A stretch of DNA of 45,286 bases from Paenibacillaceae bacterium (GTDB lineage Bacteria; Bacillota; Bacilli; Paenibacillales; CANHGK01): positions 1-45,286 of the forward strand of contig CANHGK010000018.1 in NCBI GenBank assembly GCA_947460235.1, written 5' to 3'. The notes under the pieces are model-generated. The model did no database searches, had not been told where the DNA came from, and worked only from the letters and a program-made list of their open reading frames with translations. This document shows, piece by piece, positions 26,295 to 34,960 of the stretch. The translations under genes and the position numbers were made by a program. Position 1 is the stretch's first letter; each line of letters starts with the position of its first letter.

Positions 26295-28583
26295 TTATGG
26301 TGTGCCTGCTTTCACGGTGCCATTATCGAGGGTCCAAATCCCTGGAATAAAGCGATAGTTTTTGCCTGAATTATTATCCCAACCATTCGTTCCATCATTA
26401 AATGCACTCTCTGCAATTCCGTTAGTTGTCGTTGTATTTATAACAATCGTTTTATAGTTAGTTGGTGCACCAATAGAGCTTAATTCAATTCCTGGTGAAG
26501 TCGTCCAAGTAGTCGACCCATCCATACGATAATGGATAAATGTTTTTGATGATTTCACTTTATAGTATATAATCACTTGTTTATTGGTCGTTGCATCTGG
26601 TAGTCCTGCCCGTAAGGAACCGTTTTGAACCGTCCAAACGCCAGTAGGAAAACGATAGTTTTTGGAATTGTTATTGTCCCATGTTCCAGCATTGTTGTTA
26701 AAAGCTGCTTCTGAAATGGAAGTTGAAGAGCCAATATCGATGGTCGCAGTTACATAGCCACTGTATGAAGATGCAGTAAGTTTTACACCGGGCGCCGTTG
26801 TCCAAACACCACCATCAGGACGATAGTGAATGTACATCGAAGCCGAAGAATTGAAGTAATACAATTGAACTTGTTTACTCGATCCGTTTGCTTTTGTTGC
26901 TGTACCCAATAGATTACTTGCACCGGATAGATTGCCTGCGTTGTCGATCGCTCGAACAGAATAAGTGTATGATGTACCTGAAGGTAGTGCACTATCGATA
27001 AAGTTGTTGACTGCACTTGTGCCAATCATCGTCCCATTACGAAATACTTGATATTCTTTAACTCCGTTATTATCTGTGGATAATGTCCAAGATAATGAGA
27101 TGGTCGTATTGGTCTGACTTGAGGATGTAAGCGATGTAGGGATGGAAGGAGCAATGAGATCAACGGTGTATGGTTCACCGCTTCGCACGATCCCGTTTTC
27201 GATTGTCCAAGTCCCATTTAAGAATGAATAATTTTTACCGCCATTATTGTTCCATTGAAAGGAAGAATTATGAAAAGCTGAAGCTACGATTGATTGTCCG
27301 TTCGCATTCCAAATTTGAATGGAGTAATAACCGTTGAAACTGGAAGGAGTCATTTGGAATCCAGGCATCGAAGTCCAGGAATACCCACCTGGTTGATAAT
27401 GGAGCCATTGTGCTTCTGTGCTCTTTAAATAGAGGGTAATTAATTGATTCGATGGTGCGGATGACCATAATGGTAGTTGAACTGCCGAACTTGTTGCCGA
27501 ACGATTACCAACAGCATCGATTGCAACAACTTGGTAACTAACGGAATCAGATTGTGAAATCGTCGAATCGGTATATGTTGATTGGGTTGTTTTACCGATG
27601 GAACTACCGTTGCGATACACTTCATATCCGACAACTTTTTGATTGTCTGTGGACGCACTCCATTGGAAAGAAACGTTCGTCGTGGAACGATGCGTGATCG
27701 CTGGTGTTCCAGGAGCCGTCGGTTTGGTCGTATCTGTTAGATCGACCCAAATTGATCGGAGTGGTTGAACATTAGAACTTCCATTCATTGCTGTTAATCC
27801 GTACATATCGCATAATGTGCGAAGGACGTTAAAATGATTCGAATATTCTGCTGAATTTCCTTGTTTGACCATCGGACCTACAAAAATCATTGGGATTTTA
27901 TTGTTGAACGAATAATCATCTTCGTCCCACGTTAAAATCAACAAGCTATTATTGAGCATTGCCCATTGTACATATTGATCAATCTTAGTTTGAAGCCAAG
28001 TATCTGCTTGATTGATCGTTCCGTCATGCATGTCATTCATTTGGTTTGGTACAACAATGGAAACGGTCGGTAATTGATTATAGTTAGAAGGGAACTCGGA
28101 CAATGTTTTGTTTGCATTGCTTGGCACATTCGTGAAATTGACCCACGGATTATGTTTGCGCCAGTATTGATTACTGTTACAGCCTGTATATCCATTATAT
28201 GGCATATCTTCTGAATAACCTGCGAACGATTGATTGGTGCGAATTAATTCTGACCCCAAGTTGATTCCGTTATACGAATGCGGACAAGAATCGTCACGAA
28301 CACCTTGATTACTTCCAGAGAATAGATCGAGGTAATTCGGTTGACTTGGGTGTTCATTACCGTATGCATTCGTTAATAATGCACCCATTTGCACGAGACG
28401 ATTCATATATGGTGCTTGGCTATTTCCAATTATTGATTGATAAGAGTGGTTTTCCATGACGACGATAACGACATGATCTGGTTTAGGCATGCCATTTGCA
28501 GCATAGGAAACATTCGTCGATGATTTGGGCAAAAATGGTGAAATAAAAAGGGCAACCATAAAAAAGATGAGAAACATGGACAT
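26295..28583 (-). CDS. Secreted phosphoesterase with FN3 and three CBM25-like modules
   Basis: 762 residues from the ATG at 28583. A signal peptide ends near SYAAN (residue 28-30). The phosphoesterase domain (about 32-285; acid phosphatase/phospholipase C superfamily) has VVMENHSYQSIIG, the active-site region HPSQPNYLDLFSG and TWDEDDYSFNNKIPMIFVGP. Then come FN3 (about 288-370), CBM25-like (about 375-470), FN3 (about 475-560) and two more CBM25-like modules (about 565-660 and 665-762) with GTWDNNNSKNY signatures. It probably acts on a phosphate ester held on or near alpha-glucan; the substrate is inferred only from the binding modules. AAGGAG at 28616-28611 sits nine bases before an in-frame CTG (28601), which could be the true start. 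Confidence 0.88.
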   Translation of the reverse strand: MSMFLIFFMVALFISPFLPKSSTNVSYAANGMPKPDHVVIVVMENHSYQSIIGNSQAPYMNRLVQMGALLTNAYGNEHPSQPNYLDLFSGSNQGVRDDSCPHSYNGINLGSELIRTNQSFAGYSEDMPYNGYTGCNSNQYWRKHNPWVNFTNVPSNANKTLSEFPSNYNQLPTVSIVVPNQMNDMHDGTINQADTWLQTKIDQYVQWAMLNNSLLILTWDEDDYSFNNKIPMIFVGPMVKQGNSAEYSNHFNVLRTLCDMYGLTAMNGSSNVQPLRSIWVDLTDTTKPTAPGTPAITHRSTTNVSFQWSASTDNQKVVGYEVYRNGSSIGKTTQSTYTDSTISQSDSVSYQVVAIDAVGNRSATSSAVQLPLWSSAPSNQLITLYLKSTEAQWLHYQPGGYSWTSMPGFQMTPSSFNGYYSIQIWNANGQSIVASAFHNSSFQWNNNGGKNYSFLNGTWTIENGIVRSGEPYTVDLIAPSIPTSLTSSSQTNTTISLSWTLSTDNNGVKEYQVFRNGTMIGTSAVNNFIDSALPSGTSYTYSVRAIDNAGNLSGASNLLGTATKANGSSKQVQLYYFNSSASMYIHYRPDGGVWTTAPGVKLTASSYSGYVTATIDIGSSTSISEAAFNNNAGTWDNNNSKNYRFPTGVWTVQNGSLRAGLPDATTNKQVIIYYKVKSSKTFIHYRMDGSTTWTTSPGIELSSIGAPTNYKTIVINTTTTNGIAESAFNDGTNGWDNNSGKNYRFIPGIWTLDNGTVKAGTP

Positions 28584-28747
28584 TTGACGAAGTGTGATCA
28601 GGGGGATCGACTCCTTAAGTTGGGGATTTACGAGGAATGGGCAAACGTTTGAATTGTGATAAAATTATCATACTAGATGCAATGGATTTATGGCAAGTAA
28701 AAGATTTAAGATAATAATATATAATTGTAATTTAAGGAGATCATCGG

Positions 28748-29830
28748 ATGGCTGAAAGATTACGCGATGTTTTTAGTGAGGATTTTATTGTTCGATTGAT
28801 TCATGCCATACAAAAAGAATATCTACGTTTTGATGCGAATCTGTTTAAAGATTTGGTTTATCAAGACGATTGGGCTGACCTCGCATTGAAAGAACGAATG
28901 CGCCGAATCACGAACAGTTTGAATGAAACACTGCCTAGTAATTATTCTGAAGCATTACAAGTACTGTTTCCGGTGGCGCCGCAATTTAAGGGTGCGTTAG
29001 CTGGCATCATTTTTCCAGATTTCGTGCAAGTTTATGGTTTGGGACATTTTAATGAATCCGTGCAAGCAATGGAATATTTCACATCCTATTCCACGTCAGA
29101 ATTCGCGGTTCGTGTGTTCTTGAATCAAGAAGAAGATCGAATGCTCGAAAAAATGTTGGAATGGACAGCGCATCCGAATGAACATGTACGCAGATTGGCA
29201 AGCGAAGGTAGTCGGCCAAGATTGCCTTGGGGCCTAAGCGTGCCTGGATTGAAAAATCATCCAGAAAAAACAGTTCCGATTTTGGAGCGATTGAAGGCGG
29301 ATGAATCGAGCTATGTTCGAAAAAGTGTGGCGAATCATTTAAATGATTTTTCACATGTAAATCCAACGGAATTGCTTAATCTCGCATCGAAATGGTACGG
29401 CGAGAATGATCGGACCAATTGGATTGTAAAACATGCGTGCCGATCTCTTTTGAAAAAAGGAAATCAACAAGCGATGCGTTTGTTTGGATTTGAGGGATCA
29501 ATCGCTACGGAGATCATTGGGTTATCGATAGATCGTGAAACCATCTCAATCGGTGACGAGTTGACATTTCAATTTGATTTGGTGTCCAATACGTTGGATT
29601 CAATTCGTGTCGAGTATGCAATCGATTATGTGAAATCAAATGGTAGTCGTTCGCGCAAAGTATTTATGCTCGGAAGTAAAATTGATTTGGGTAAAGCGGG
29701 ACATCGAAAAATGCTTAAGAAACATTCATTTAAGGATTTGTCGACCCGAAAACATTATCCAGGGTCACATGTACTTGTGATCATTGTAAACGGTATCGAA
29801 AAAGCGAATGTGATATTTGAGCTGAATTGA
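28748..29830 (+). CDS. AlkC-like DNA alkylation repair protein (YhaZ family)
   Basis: 360 residues, with the ATG six bases after TTAAGGAGATCATCGG-type site. Alpha-helical HEAT-like repeats make up residues about 1-245, including the family signature HPNEHVRRLASEGSRPRLPW and the later SYVRKSVANHLNDFSH. The AlkC/AlkD superfamily are DNA glycosylases that excise N3- and N7-alkyl purines. The C-terminal about 100 residues (ISIGDELTFQFDLVSN) look like a beta-sandwich extension seen in YhaZ-like members. Single-gene unit. Confidence 0.85.
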   Translation: MAERLRDVFSEDFIVRLIHAIQKEYLRFDANLFKDLVYQDDWADLALKERMRRITNSLNETLPSNYSEALQVLFPVAPQFKGALAGIIFPDFVQVYGLGHFNESVQAMEYFTSYSTSEFAVRVFLNQEEDRMLEKMLEWTAHPNEHVRRLASEGSRPRLPWGLSVPGLKNHPEKTVPILERLKADESSYVRKSVANHLNDFSHVNPTELLNLASKWYGENDRTNWIVKHACRSLLKKGNQQAMRLFGFEGSIATEIIGLSIDRETISIGDELTFQFDLVSNTLDSIRVEYAIDYVKSNGSRSRKVFMLGSKIDLGKAGHRKMLKKHSFKDLSTRKHYPGSHVLVIIVNGIEKANVIFELN

Positions 29831-29894
29831 ATAGAAATGGAGTGAACTGGTAATGATATTGGTGTCTGAAACTTTAACTTGGGAGGCACCAACA

Positions 29895-30347
29895 ATGTCA
29901 ATGTCACCGTACGAACCGTTTCGTCAAATCGATAATATGCGCCGCGAGATGGACCGCTATTTCAGCTCGGAATTTCCATTTACTCGTCAAAACGGAGGAC
30001 AACATTCAAAGTCGTTTGGACAATTTCACGTAGACGTTTATGAAACGGAAGGTGAAGTTATTGCGATTTGCGATATTCCTGGCCTTGTTGGACGCGAAGA
30101 TGTGAATATTGATATTCATAATCAAACGTTAACAGTGAGTGGTACGCTAAAGCGTGGTCAAGAATATGCTGCAGAAAATATGCATCATCAAGAACGCTTT
30201 GCAGGACGATTTAACCGTGCGATCCAATTGCCAACCACGGTATCAAATGATGGAACGAAAGCAACGTACCGCAATGGAGTGCTTGAAGTGCGTATGTCCA
30301 AATCGCAAGGTGAAACAAAAAAACGTATTGATGTTCAGTTTCATTAA
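29895..30347 (+). CDS. Hsp20/alpha-crystallin family small heat shock protein
   Basis: 150 residues from the ATG at 29895, eight bases after GGGAGG; an upstream in-frame ATG at 29853 also has a site but would add an atypical 14-residue tail. The alpha-crystallin domain spans about residues 45-145 (VDVYETEGEVIAICDIPGL through YRNGVLEVRMSK) and carries the classic GVLxV motif. It acts as an ATP-independent holdase that binds unfolding proteins. No CIRCE element is seen upstream. Confidence 0.93.
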   Translation: MSMSPYEPFRQIDNMRREMDRYFSSEFPFTRQNGGQHSKSFGQFHVDVYETEGEVIAICDIPGLVGREDVNIDIHNQTLTVSGTLKRGQEYAAENMHHQERFAGRFNRAIQLPTTVSNDGTKATYRNGVLEVRMSKSQGETKKRIDVQFH

Positions 30348-30365
30348 TTTGTGAATATAATTATG

Positions 30366-30396
30366 GTACCCGGTGATTTGTAACGGGTACTTTTTT
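30366..30396 (+). terminator. Rho-independent terminator after hsp20
   Basis: Stem gtacccg (30366-30372) / cgggtac (30384-30390) followed by TTTTTT. Confidence 0.9.
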
Positions 30397-30476
30397 ATTG
30401 GGGAAATTCATATTTGATCCACTGGAGATTTTGATGTGTTTTTTCGGTATACTAAGATGAAAAGGGGTGAAATAAG

Positions 30477-31181
30477 ATGGTTATTTATTGGTTGTCCGTG
30501 ATTATGTATTTACTTGTTGTTGCTGTAAATGGACTTGCTAATGCGCTTCCGATCAATGGTCAAACGACTGGTGATATCGCAAATCGGATATCGGTATTGT
30601 TCACGCCGGCAGGATATGTGTTTAGTATTTGGGGCTTGATTTACATTTTACTTGCAGTTTGGCTTGTGCGTCAGCGGAAATTAGGTGATATCTTTCAAGA
30701 CACAAAATGGTTGTTCATCATTAGTTGTGTGCTTAATATTGGTTGGATCTTGCTTTGGCACTACAATGTTTTTTTATTGACGGTGCCGGTGATGCTTGGA
30801 TTATTGGTGACCTTAATTGCATTGTATTTGAGGATCAAAACTAGCAATTTTACGTTGCTGGATCGCTTGCCGTTTTCCGTGTATCTCGGTTGGATTAGCG
30901 TGGCGACGATTGCTAATATAAGTTATGTACTTGTGGATCAAGGATGGGATGGGTTTGGGATATCCCCTGTAACTTGGACCATTGTCATGTTGGTGGTAGC
31001 TACTGTACTAGGTGTATTATTTCGATTGCGTGAGAATGACCGAGCGTATGTGCTTGTGTTTATCTGGGCTTTTATCGGAATTGCTGTTAGGCAATGGGAT
31101 GATGAGCGAATCATTTCCTATGCGTCACTGATACTCGTTGTGCTGATGTTGGGGAGTCTTTTTGTGAAAAATCGTCGCTAA
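30477..31181 (+). CDS. TspO/MBR-related tryptophan-rich membrane protein
   Basis: 234 residues, with the ATG preceded by AAAAGGGG. About seven hydrophobic segments, with FTPAGYVFSIWGLIYI and SCVLNIGWILLWHYN matching the TspO/MBR signature found in the longer Bacillales members. Short TspO proteins bind tetrapyrroles and related ligands; the role of the long form is not known. It stands alone, followed by about 200 AT-rich bases without a gene. Confidence 0.78.
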   Translation: MVIYWLSVIMYLLVVAVNGLANALPINGQTTGDIANRISVLFTPAGYVFSIWGLIYILLAVWLVRQRKLGDIFQDTKWLFIISCVLNIGWILLWHYNVFLLTVPVMLGLLVTLIALYLRIKTSNFTLLDRLPFSVYLGWISVATIANISYVLVDQGWDGFGISPVTWTIVMLVVATVLGVLFRLRENDRAYVLVFIWAFIGIAVRQWDDERIISYASLILVVLMLGSLFVKNRR

Positions 31182-31381
31182 CCATTCGGCGAAAGCAGTC
31201 TGCTTATTTTGATCACGAGGAGAAATTGCGAGAATCATTGATGATTATGATTTCATGTTGCTGTCCTCTGTGCAGTATTAGGGATCATTCTTTTTCTCCT
31301 TGTAGTTGATTTTTTTCGTTTTTTTGATTTTAATAAGAACGTAAGTAGCTATTGTAGTTGAACGCATGAGGAGAACAATTC
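31182..31381. other. AT-rich intergenic stretch, possible gene debris
   Basis: No start codon with a ribosome binding site is seen. One frame (about 31250-31345) reads a hydrophobic stretch ending in FFDFNKN before a stop, but it has no plausible start, so it is either chance or a remnant of a membrane protein. Confidence 0.4.
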
Positions 31382-32044
31382 ATGAACAAAAAATGGTTTG
31401 CACTGATTGGTTACGGAATTGTCATCACAATGGTTTATCTTCATGCAAACGAAATTTTAGGATGGTTACGCGCGTTTGGACATAGCCATAACCCAATGGA
31501 ATATATATTACATATTGCCGGTGTATTATCAATTTGTATTGTATTTGCAACCGTTCCTGTTATCCCTTATCCGGTCGTTGCGGGAATTATTGGGGCTGCG
31601 TTTGATTTATTGACCGGCTTTTTTCTGGTGTGGACAGGCACATTGATTGCGACAACGATTATGTTTTTAGTGTTTCGATTTCTTATTAAGGATTGGGCAC
31701 GTAAGTTAATCGACCGGCAGGAACATATGCAAAAATGGGTCGGTTTTTTTGAGAAAAATGCATTTGTCGCGATTATGATGGCACGTGCGATTCCGATTAT
31801 CCCTGCATCATTGGTCAATGCGATGGCATCAATTAGTAATATTTCGTTTATCCGTTTTGTCATTGCATCTGGATTAGGTAAGTTTCCGGCAAATTTACTC
31901 TATGTCAGTATTGGTTATGGAATTTCCGGGAATATAAATTTACTAATTATTGTTGTTATTGCATATATTGTTTTTTTAGGCGGCGGTTTAATGTTTTTCC
32001 GTAAAAGAAATCCAGTGAGTACGGATACAAAGCTGGTCTCATAA
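31382..32044 (+). CDS. TVP38/TMEM64 (VTT-domain) family membrane protein
   Basis: 220 residues, with the ATG seven bases after TGAGGAG. Six or so hydrophobic segments; the VTT core runs from VIPYPVVAGIIGAAFDLLTG through ARAIPIIPASLVNAMASIS to the C-terminal helices. Related DedA/VTT proteins include lipid scramblase or transport functions. The terminal tail is cytoplasmic and basic. It is monocistronic as far as can be seen. Confidence 0.88.
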   Translation: MNKKWFALIGYGIVITMVYLHANEILGWLRAFGHSHNPMEYILHIAGVLSICIVFATVPVIPYPVVAGIIGAAFDLLTGFFLVWTGTLIATTIMFLVFRFLIKDWARKLIDRQEHMQKWVGFFEKNAFVAIMMARAIPIIPASLVNAMASISNISFIRFVIASGLGKFPANLLYVSIGYGISGNINLLIIVVIAYIVFLGGGLMFFRKRNPVSTDTKLVS

Positions 32045-32071
32045 TCATTCGTTTATTTACCGACATACTAG

Positions 32072-32092
32072 TGTACGTATTGTATTAGTACA
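32072..32092 (+). promoter_or_regulatory. Possible GntR operator
   Basis: TGTAC (32072-32076) and GTACA (32088-32092) form an inverted repeat spaced by 11 bases, ending 24 bases before the GntR start codon. YtrA-type GntR regulators commonly bind such repeats in their own promoters; binding here is inferred. Confidence 0.35.
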
Positions 32093-32116
32093 AATTCTAC
32101 TTTCAGGTGATTAACG

Positions 32117-32515
32117 ATGAACATCACAATCGATGAATCAAGTGATACGCCAATATGGGAACAAATTGTACAACAAGTGAAACGAATGGTTTTGGCGGGT
32201 ACGCTCGGCAAACGTGATCGATTAGAATCGGTACGCGAATTGTCGGATCGTATAGGTATTAATAAAAATACAGTGGCAAAAGCGTATCAATATTTGGAGC
32301 GGCAAGGCATTATTGAAACGCGTCGTGGTCGTGGGACATTCGTTACAGAGACCTTGGTTTTGCAACGTGATTTAAGGCGTGAACGTAAAATAAAAGATGA
32401 TTTGCGTGTGTTATTGATTGAAGCATCCTATCTAGGGATTAGTTCTGACACGGTGAAGCAATGGGTGGATCAATCGGTGCTTTTGATTGACAAAACAGAT
32501 TCGGTTATAATGTAA
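32117..32515 (+). CDS. GntR-family regulator, YtrA/YhcF subfamily
   Basis: 132 residues. An N-terminal winged helix (about 10-75) has the family pattern PIWEQIVQQVKRMVLAGTL, SVRELSDRIGINKNTVAKAYQYLERQGI and ETRRGRGTFV. The remaining about 55 residues are a short helical tail, as in the YtrA subfamily, with no large effector domain. It precedes a nitroreductase gene by 33 bases and may control it or itself. Confidence 0.9.
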   Translation: MNITIDESSDTPIWEQIVQQVKRMVLAGTLGKRDRLESVRELSDRIGINKNTVAKAYQYLERQGIIETRRGRGTFVTETLVLQRDLRRERKIKDDLRVLLIEASYLGISSDTVKQWVDQSVLLIDKTDSVIM

Positions 32516-32548
32516 GTGGAATGATTCGTGTTTTTGGAGGATATTAAA

Positions 32549-33172
32549 ATGACATCAAGTGTAGATTTTTTTCAAGTGATCGAGGAACGTCGTTCCGTTA
32601 AGGCTTATGATGCTTCCCACAAAATGAACAAAGAGGACATCGTTGATTTGCTCGAAGTGACACAAAAGGCACCATCTTCATGGAATTTACAACAATGGAA
32701 GTTTTTTGTGATCGATGAGCAAGACCAAAAAGATAAGTTACTTTCAATTGCATACGGTCAAAAACAAGTCGTTGAATCATCCGTAACGATTGCAATTCTT
32801 GGTGATCTTGAGGCGAATAAAAATGCAGAAATCATATATGGTGAAGCGCTTGCTCAAGGACGAATTTCTTCAGAAATTAAAGATCGTTTAGTAGGTCAAA
32901 TTAATGGGGCATATTCCAATGCTCAAGTAGCTCGCGATGAGGCATTTTTGAACGCTTCCTTAGCAGGGATGCAATTGATGCTGGCAGCACGCGCAAAAGG
33001 GTATGACACATGCCCGATGGGTGGATTTAATAAACAGGCATTTGTTGAACAATTTGAGATTCCGTCACGTTATGTACCAGTTATGCTTGTCGTCGTTGGA
33101 AAAGCAGCGAAACCGGGATATCCAAGTTCACGGTTCAGTATTGATGATGTTACGGTTTGGAACCAATTTTAA
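32549..33172 (+). CDS. Nitroreductase-family flavoprotein
   Basis: 207 residues from the ATG at 32549, seven bases after TTTGGAGG. The FMN-binding Arg/Ser motif ERRSVKAYD and the TQKAPSSWNLQQWKFFVI region are standard, as is the late YDTCPMGGFNKQAF segment and VVVGKAAKPG near the end. Such NAD(P)H-dependent enzymes reduce nitroaromatics, quinones or similar compounds; the physiological substrate is unknown. Probably co-transcribed with the GntR gene and ended by the hairpin at 33178. Confidence 0.92.
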   Translation: MTSSVDFFQVIEERRSVKAYDASHKMNKEDIVDLLEVTQKAPSSWNLQQWKFFVIDEQDQKDKLLSIAYGQKQVVESSVTIAILGDLEANKNAEIIYGEALAQGRISSEIKDRLVGQINGAYSNAQVARDEAFLNASLAGMQLMLAARAKGYDTCPMGGFNKQAFVEQFEIPSRYVPVMLVVVGKAAKPGYPSSRFSIDDVTVWNQF

Positions 33173-33177
33173 TAGGC

Positions 33178-33224
33178 AACGGCAATTTTTTCGGCAATCG
33201 TGCCCGATAAGTTGCCGTTTTTTT
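33178..33224 (+). terminator. Rho-independent terminator after the nitroreductase gene
   Basis: aacggcaa (33178-33185) pairs with ttgccgtt (33212-33219) across a 26-base loop and is followed by a T tract. Confidence 0.85.
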
Positions 33225-33284
33225 AGAATGAAATTTTCACATTTATTTATGATGATCAAAAAAAAGGATAAGGTGGTGAAAAAT

Positions 33285-33845
33285 ATGAAGGGTATTCGTG
33301 GACTAACGATCTCTCTGTGGGTAGGAACTATCTTTGCGTTCATTTTGCCATGGGTGATCTTTTTACCTGTGTTGTTGCGTTGGTCGATTGCAAGTTCTGT
33401 GTACTTGATTGGTGCGATCATTTGGGCGATTGCGATGTTTATGTATGCCAAGATGCGACCTTTAACCGAAGAACGTTCTTGGCTAATTGTCCGCCGTAAC
33501 CTACGGAATTTAATGATCGTGCATTTGGCGCTGATTCCATGTTTTTGGATTTCAATGGGACTTTATACCGGAATGTGGTTTTCGGCTAAAATGAACGTTT
33601 GGAATGAAGAAGTGAATACCCGCATTTCTCAAATTCAGTTTCCAGATAAACCAGAAGCAGAGATGATGAAACAACAGGTTCACACCGTGTTGGTACTGCG
33701 TACAGCAGCGATGGATCCTGATTTAAATGATTTGCGTTGGTTGTTGGATCATAAGTTACATGTGATTGACGTGCACAAAACTGTTGACCAAGTAGACAAA
33801 ATGATTGCGAATGTAAATCATTCAAATGAAAATGTTGAAAAATGA
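33285..33845 (+). CDS. Membrane protein of unknown function
   Basis: 186 residues from the ATG at 33285, eight bases after AAGGTGG (upstream ATGs at 33249/33252 lack a site). Three hydrophobic segments (about 10-32, 36-55 and 75-98) are followed by a soluble tail of about 90 residues with alternating charges and a possible coiled coil. No known domain is recognised. It is ended by its own terminator and is convergent with the nitrilase genes. Confidence 0.65.
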   Translation: MKGIRGLTISLWVGTIFAFILPWVIFLPVLLRWSIASSVYLIGAIIWAIAMFMYAKMRPLTEERSWLIVRRNLRNLMIVHLALIPCFWISMGLYTGMWFSAKMNVWNEEVNTRISQIQFPDKPEAEMMKQQVHTVLVLRTAAMDPDLNDLRWLLDHKLHVIDVHKTVDQVDKMIANVNHSNENVEK

Positions 33846-33882
33846 AAATCGAATGCAGGAAGTCATAAAACATAATATTTTT

Positions 33883-33917
33883 CCGGATTCGCTTACATTG
33901 GCGGGTCCGGATTTTTT
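33883..33917 (+). terminator. Terminator for the plus-strand membrane protein gene
   Basis: A 10-bp stem (33883-33892 with 33901-33910, two G-T pairs) with an eight-base loop, then ATTTTTTG. Confidence 0.85.
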
Positions 33918-33930
33918 GTGCCCTAAATAT

Positions 33931-33969
33931 AAAAAGAACCCCAATGATTCATAATTAGAATCATTGGGG
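33931..33969 (-). terminator. Terminator for the minus-strand nitrilase genes
   Basis: A perfect 12-bp stem ccccaatgattc (33939-33950) / gaatcattgggg (33958-33969) lies 20 bases beyond the nitrilase stop. Read on the minus strand it is followed by a T-rich run (complement of 33931-33937). Confidence 0.92.
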
Positions 33970-33989
33970 GAAATGTAGGTTCAAAAAAA

Positions 33990-34925
33990 TTAATCCGGAA
34001 TTAAAATAAAATCTGCAGGTTTCATGTACATCTGCGCACGTTCGCGGTCATATAAGGCGGGTCTGCGGTCGAAAAATGGGGCTACTGCACCGCCGCCAGT
34101 TGATCGATTTTGGCGAAGTTCTTGAAAGTTAATGGTTGTTACGATGACGGATGGAACATTGGTTTCCCCGAGCGAATAAATTCCATCCGCATGAAATGGG
34201 ATATCACATGGAGTGAATACGCCAGCTTGGCAATACCCAGAGTCAAGTTGGGGGCGTTCTTCATGTAGATGTCCAACGAGTCCACTTAGTGCAACAAATA
34301 GTTGATTTTCGATTGCGCGTGCTTGCGCGCAATGTCGGACTCGGTAATAGCCGAAAGCGCTGTCTGTGTATGATGGGCATAGAATGAGTTCAACGCCTCG
34401 CTCGGCAGCGATACGAGTTAGTTCTGGGAATTCGATATCGTAACACGTCAAAATGGCGAGCAATCCCCACGGCGAAGCAATGACATTGAGTGTTTGGCCA
34501 GCAACGAGTGGCCAGCGCGTTTGTTCTTCCGGTGTCAAATGTAATTTCACTTGTGTTTCAACGCGACCGTTTGGAAAAAAGAAATAAGCTTGATTCACAA
34601 ATGCATCGCTTTGCCGGCAAATATGTGTGCCAGCGACAATCGACATGTTCGTACGAATTGATTCCATTTTGAAAAAAGTTATATATTCCTCTGTGAATGA
34701 ATCCAGATATTCACAAGCGTCTTCATGGTTCATCACTGGAACTAAACTCAAAAGATGAGCCGTAATGTATTCAGGAAACATAATGAGCTCGGCGTTACTT
34801 GCTTTGGCGTCATCGTTATATTTTCGAATTCCATTCCAAAAGTCATCGGTGCATTGGAGTGAAGATAATCCATATTGTACCGCTGCGATGGTTAATCGGG
34901 TTGGATGGTGTTGATGAATTGTCAT
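33990..34925 (-). CDS. Carbon-nitrogen hydrolase (nitrilase superfamily)
   Basis: 311 residues. The catalytic triad is present: Glu52 in MFPEYIT, Lys127 in TQVKLHLTPEE and Cys161 in ILTCYDIEFPE. Members hydrolyse amides, carbamoyl groups or nitriles of small molecules; the sequence context does not reveal the substrate. It is closely related to the hydrolase half of the upstream GNAT fusion (both have the CAQARAIENQ-type helix), and is separated from it by 35 bases, so the pair look like a local duplication in one operon. Confidence 0.9.
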   Translation of the reverse strand: MTIHQHHPTRLTIAAVQYGLSSLQCTDDFWNGIRKYNDDAKASNAELIMFPEYITAHLLSLVPVMNHEDACEYLDSFTEEYITFFKMESIRTNMSIVAGTHICRQSDAFVNQAYFFFPNGRVETQVKLHLTPEEQTRWPLVAGQTLNVIASPWGLLAILTCYDIEFPELTRIAAERGVELILCPSYTDSAFGYYRVRHCAQARAIENQLFVALSGLVGHLHEERPQLDSGYCQAGVFTPCDIPFHADGIYSLGETNVPSVIVTTINFQELRQNRSTGGGAVAPFFDRRPALYDRERAQMYMKPADFILIPD

Positions 34926-34960
34926 ATCAAAGTAAACTCCTTTATTTATACGGAAAATGG

